DNA of 15,219 bases from DSUN01 sp035527715 (GTDB lineage: Bacteria; Planctomycetota; PUPC01; DSUN01). The stretch spans positions 1 to 15,219 of the forward strand of contig DATKZY010000033.1 in the NCBI GenBank assembly GCA_035527715.1, in the 5' to 3' direction. Below, in pieces: positions 12,858 through 15,219 of this stretch; position 1 is the stretch's first letter, and every line of letters begins with the position of its first letter. The position numbers and the translations under genes were made by a program. A model generated the notes under the pieces. That model was not told the origin of the DNA. It worked only from the letters and a program-made list of their open reading frames with translations, and did not search any database.

Positions 12858-13961
12858 ATGAAGCGTTCGCTCACTCGCCGCCAGTTCGTCGCCGGCACCG
12901 CTGCCGCAGCCGTCGCATCGGGCGCCATCCTGCCCGCCGCGGCACGCGCGGCCGAGCCGGCCGCCAAGCCACCCGACACCTCGAAGATCCTCAACTACAA
13001 CCCCGACATGGAATACCGCCGCTGCGGCAAGACCGGCCTCATGGTCTCCGCCATCGCACTCGGCGGGCACTGGAAGCGCGTCGTCAAGATCATCGGCGGC
13101 TCCGAGCCACGCGGCTGGATGAGCACCGACATCGCCCGCGAGGCGTTCCAGAAAAACCGCGCCGACGTGATGTCCCGCTGCATCGAGAAGGGCATCAACT
13201 ACGTGGACGCCTGCTGCGGCGAGGAGATCATGGCCTACAGCCACGCCCTCAAGGGCCGACGCGACAAGATGTACTTCGGCTTCTCCTGGCACGTCCGCGA
13301 GAGCCGCTTCCCAGAATGGCGCTCCGCGAAAAAGCTCCAGGAGGGCCTCGACCTCGGCCTCAAGGAGGCGGGGCTGGACCACTGCGACCTCTGGCGCATC
13401 AGCCTGCTCGTGGACAGCGGCAAGCACACGAAGGGCGAGATCGAGGAAGCCGTCGCCGCACTCGACTGGGCGAAGAAGAGCGGCCGCGCCCGCTTCGTCG
13501 GCGTCTCCTCCCACGACCGCGCGAACCTCAAGCACCTCGTCGAAACCTATCCGAAGCAGATGGAAGTCATCCTCACCCCCTACACCGCCAAGACCCGCGT
13601 CGTCACCGACGAGGCGGGATTGTGGGCTGCCATCAAGAAGCACGATGTCGGTTGGCTGGGTATAAAACCCTTCGCCAGCAACAGCGTCTTCAAGGGCGAC
13701 GGCAGCCCCGACAGCCCCCACGTCGAGCAGGACAACAAGACTGCCCGCCTGTGCATTCGCTGCATCCTCGCCAACCCCGCCATCACCGCCCCGATGCCTG
13801 GCCTCATCTCCGTCCAGCAGGTAGACAACGTCTGTGCCGCCCTCAAAGAGCCCCGCGACCTCGATGCCCAGGAGCGCTCCCACCTCGACCGCGCCATGAC
13901 CCGCGCGTGGGCGAGCTTGCCGAGCGAGTACGCCTGGCTGAAAGAGTGGGAGACTGTGTGA
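12858..13961 (+). CDS. Tat-exported aldo/keto reductase-like protein with altered active site
   Basis: The 367-residue protein opens with a twin-arginine signal (MKRSLTRRQFVAG, an alanine-rich hydrophobic stretch, cleavage near ARA), so it is exported folded. From about residue 49 it is an aldo/keto reductase: MEYRRCGKTGLMVSAIALGG, then an (alpha/beta)8 pattern including FVGVSSHD and CILANPAITAPMPGL. The usual tetrad is Asp, Tyr, Lys, His. By eye D117 is kept (YVDACCGEE), the Tyr position reads C120, the Lys position after RRDKMYFGF is S143, and the His position in CDLWRIS is S182. If that alignment is right, standard NAD(P)H-dependent carbonyl reduction is unlikely, and the protein could be a divergent enzyme or a binding protein. 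AGGAGG (12844-12849) lies eight bases before the ATG. Its TGA shares a base with the next ATG (TGATG). Confidence 0.8.
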   Translation: MKRSLTRRQFVAGTAAAAVASGAILPAAARAAEPAAKPPDTSKILNYNPDMEYRRCGKTGLMVSAIALGGHWKRVVKIIGGSEPRGWMSTDIAREAFQKNRADVMSRCIEKGINYVDACCGEEIMAYSHALKGRRDKMYFGFSWHVRESRFPEWRSAKKLQEGLDLGLKEAGLDHCDLWRISLLVDSGKHTKGEIEEAVAALDWAKKSGRARFVGVSSHDRANLKHLVETYPKQMEVILTPYTAKTRVVTDEAGLWAAIKKHDVGWLGIKPFASNSVFKGDGSPDSPHVEQDNKTARLCIRCILANPAITAPMPGLISVQQVDNVCAALKEPRDLDAQERSHLDRAMTRAWASLPSEYAWLKEWETV

Positions 13962-14551
13962 TGGCATCACGAACGTCTATCGCGCCGGATGTGCAAGCTG
14001 AAGTCCTGCGGTTGTCACGCCGAAGGTGCTGCCTGTGTTACGGGCTGCAAGGCGACCTCACGCACAAGGATGGTCAGATCGCTCACCTGGATCGTGACCC
14101 GTCGAACAACGATATGGACAACCTGGCCTGGCTTTGTTTACAGCATCACGACGAGTACGATACCCGCCACAGCCAGTCCAAGGGCCTCACCGAGGAGGAA
14201 GTCAGGCGGTACCGCGAAGCCCTCCATGCCCTGCCTCTCCATACGGTGGCGCAAGAGCAGCCATTCGTTATCAGGGATTCGACGTTCAAGACTGACGTAA
14301 AGGACGCCAAGGAAGCGATAGGCATGCAGGTGGACAGACCCGCGGTGCTGACCAACGTGAGGTCCGAGTTGACGGTGAGGGGCACTGTCGAGAGGGCGGT
14401 CGGGTTCAGCACGAACCAGGAACTCAGAGCAATCATGGCAACGTGCAACCATTGCGGGCGACCACTGCCTGTGGCTTGTGCAGGACGCCCGCAGTCAGTG
14501 AGAGCCAGATGTAGCCATTGCGGCGCTGACAACGAGGTCCAGATTACCTAG
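13961..14551 (+). CDS. HNH endonuclease-like protein with C-terminal zinc ribbon
   Basis: This 196-residue protein has an HNH nuclease-like core: C23-x-x-C26, then GQIAHLDRDPSNNDMDNLAWLCLQHHDEYD with H42, N54 and H63 as the H-N-H candidates and C59/H62 completing a zinc site. A helical linker (SKGLTEEEVRRYREALHAL) leads to about 65 residues I cannot assign. The C-terminus is a zinc ribbon, C162-x-x-C165 and C184-x-x-C187. HNH proteins of this kind cut DNA, but stand-alone small ones have varied or unknown roles. The ATG overlaps the upstream stop as TGATG with GGGAG at 13948-13952, so it is probably co-translated with the reductase-like gene. GC looks clearly lower than in its neighbours and codons are less C/G-ended, which suggests separate origin. 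A longer upstream frame exists but is a shadow of the reductase-like gene. Confidence 0.75.
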   Translation: MASRTSIAPDVQAEVLRLSRRRCCLCYGLQGDLTHKDGQIAHLDRDPSNNDMDNLAWLCLQHHDEYDTRHSQSKGLTEEEVRRYREALHALPLHTVAQEQPFVIRDSTFKTDVKDAKEAIGMQVDRPAVLTNVRSELTVRGTVERAVGFSTNQELRAIMATCNHCGRPLPVACAGRPQSVRARCSHCGADNEVQIT

Positions 14552-14568
14552 GCGGTGCCAACTGGGGT

Positions 14569-14630
14569 GAGCGTTCGGGGTCAGAGCGTTCGGGGTCAGA
14601 CCTAGAGCGTTCGGAGCGTTCGGGGTCAGA
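14569..14630 (+). repeat. Tandem GAGCGTTCGGGGTCAGA copies
   Basis: GAGCGTTCGGGGTCAGA occurs exactly at 14569-14585, 14584-14600 and 14614-14630, plus the part-copy GAGCGTTCGG at 14605-14614. The first two are 15 bases apart. The last copy is followed by CCTCAATTTTCCATTTTCC. GGGGTCAGACC next to a TTTTCC tract is something I associate with sequence beside REP-type tyrosine transposase genes; that link is remembered and inferred, and no transposase is present here. Confidence 0.65.
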
Positions 14631-14672
14631 CCTCAATTTTCCATTTTCCTGTGGCAGCAGAGTCGGTTCTTC

Positions 14673-14699
14673 GCGGGGCAGGGACGCCCCGCCCACAAT
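14673..14699. repeat. GC-rich hairpin repeat, copy 1
   Basis: GCGGGGC (14673-14679) pairs with GCCCCGC (14686-14692) over 7 bp around AGGGAC, followed by CCACAAT. It matches a second copy at 14986-15012 in about 24 of 27 positions, so this is a dispersed palindromic unit. It begins inside the 17-mer shared with 1775-1791. Confidence 0.6.
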
Positions 14700-14833
14700 T
14701 GGCGGCTCGCGAACGGAGGGTCAGGGGCAATTGCCTTCGCGGCGGTGGGCGATGCGGGTGAGGTGGAGGCGGCGGGCGGGGCGGTCAGGTTGAGGAAGCA
14801 AGAGGCCCGAAGGCTCGGCGTGTGTCGGAGGGC

Positions 14834-14933
14834 AAGGGACATAAGGGACGCAAGGGACCAAAGGGACGAGGATGAGGCCCGGTGGGGTGCGGTGATTGGG
14901 TCCCTTTGGTCCCTTCGGTCCCTTGGGTCCCTT
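14834..14933. repeat. Two inverted clusters of a 9-base repeat
   Basis: AAGGGAC starts at 14834, 14843, 14852 and 14861, exactly nine bases apart. GTCCCTT, its reverse complement, starts at 14900, 14909, 14918 and 14927, again nine apart. The 34-base arms (14834-14867 and 14900-14933) would pair at 30 positions around a 32-base loop. On the minus strand the repeats read as glycine/threonine/proline-lysine triplets, but no gene is evident. A large DNA or RNA hairpin is the simplest structural reading. Confidence 0.8.
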
Positions 14934-14985
14934 TCTCACGCGCGGCGTTCGGGCTTCGCACCGGAGCCTGCATGCGAGCCGTCAC

Positions 14986-15012
14986 GCGGGGCGGAGACGC
15001 CCCGCCTACAAT
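14986..15012. repeat. GC-rich hairpin repeat, copy 2
   Basis: GCGGGGCG (14986-14993), the GNRA-type loop GAGA, and CGCCCCGC (14998-15005) form a perfect 8-bp hairpin, followed by CTACAAT. It is the partner of the copy at 14673-14699. Confidence 0.6.
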
Positions 15013-15056
15013 GGACGGCACGGGAGCGAGGGCGAGGGGCCACATGCCTCGCGGCT

Positions 15057-15219
15057 GGGGGGTGATCATCTTGGCGGAGGCGCGAGGCGGGTGCCGAGCG
15101 CGCGACCACTGACATATCTGCTGACCAGCCAATATCTTATGGCTTGGCTCGCTGCCTGCCCCTGGCGGCGTCAAGATGATCACCCCCCGTGTTGCGCGCG
15201 TGATCATCTTGATCATCTC
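15057..15219. repeat. TGATCATCTTG inverted and direct repeats at the window edge
   Basis: GGGGGGTGATCATCTTG (15057-15073) is matched exactly in inverted form by CAAGATGATCACCCCCC (15172-15188), 98 bases apart. A third copy of the core, GTGATCATCTTG, lies at 15200-15211 in the first orientation, and GATCATC appears again at 15211-15217. The spacer holds AGCCAA/TTGGCT small arms. The paired arms could be the ends of a roughly 130-bp element, or the start of an array that continues past the window. Confidence 0.65.

Larger units (their letters stand above)
14552..15219. other. Repeat-rich region without a convincing gene
   Basis: No reading frame here shows a known domain. The frames present translate into repeats such as KGPKGPKGP, made by the 9-base repeats, or into proline/arginine-rich text. 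The stretch holds four repeat types listed separately: GAGCGTTCGGGGTCAGA copies, GC-rich hairpins ending CCGCCTACAAT, two clusters of AAGGGAC in inverted order, and TGATCATCTTG copies at the right edge. It looks like an intergenic landing zone for small repeats or mobile-element remains, continuing beyond the window. Confidence 0.6.

Noticed and set aside
12434..13960. Extension of the HNH frame upstream to 12434
   Set aside because: The added 509 residues are an out-of-frame reading of the glycosidase-like tail and the reductase-like gene. The HNH protein starts sensibly at 13961.
14834..14933. Possible CRISPR array
   Set aside because: Units of seven conserved bases with two-base gaps, inverted halfway, do not resemble CRISPR repeats and spacers, and no cas gene is present.
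14745..15065. A 106-residue plus-strand frame and the opposing 143-residue frame at 14785-15216
   Set aside because: Both are mostly translated repeats (AAGGGAC clusters, hairpins), with no convincing ribosome binding site or domain.

Overview
The window is high-GC bacterial DNA with long reading frames on both strands. The gene mix suggests a planctomycete or a relative in the PVC group: a Tat-exported aldo/keto reductase-like protein, a secreted heparinase II/III-like protein, a large secreted PDZ metalloprotease-like protein, a KaiC-like/PEP-binding fusion, and GC-rich hairpin repeats between genes. This is inference from style and content; no rRNA or other marker gene is present. The window looks like ordinary chromosome with repeat-rich, mobile-element-scarred ends. 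I see no rRNA, tRNA, CRISPR array or origin.

Layout. Positions 1-585 hold a transposase N-terminal remnant and then non-coding DNA. Positions 586-1464 encode a DUF6602-type nuclease-fold protein. Its TAA stop codon touches a 303-bp element (1465-1767) with terminal inverted repeats, rich in hairpins, that looks like a MITE. After a palindrome-rich leader with a textbook sigma70 promoter comes a Glu/Leu/Phe/Val dehydrogenase (2042-3298), closed by a strong hairpin. A second TATAAT promoter drives a two-gene unit joined by an ATGA overlap: a secreted heparinase II/III-like protein (3475-5832) and a secreted Sm-like/TPR/HExxH/PDZ protein (5829-7832). Converging on it from the minus strand, nine bases away, is a KaiC-like domain fused to a PEP/pyruvate-binding domain (10454-7842). 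Diverging from that gene is a secreted TIM-barrel glycosidase-like protein (10678-12624). A perfect 34-bp palindrome separates it from a Tat-signal aldo/keto reductase-like protein (12858-13961), which overlaps an HNH/zinc-ribbon protein (13961-14551) by one base. The last 670 bases hold no convincing gene but several repeat families.

How the genes may work together. The two glycan-related secreted proteins and the secreted protease-like protein suggest polysaccharide and protein breakdown outside the cytoplasm, and the dehydrogenase would link amino acids to central metabolism. The genes do not form one pathway cluster. Four genes share a clear promoter style (TTGAC-like -35, 16-17 bases, TATAAT or TATCCT).

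I found no convincing new multi-gene system. The items most worth a second look are the MITE-like element at the stop codon, the 34-bp palindrome, the inverted clusters of 9-bp repeats, the TGATCATCTTG repeats at the right edge, the aldo/keto reductase that seems to lack three of four catalytic residues, and the KaiC/PEP fusion with no Walker A motif.
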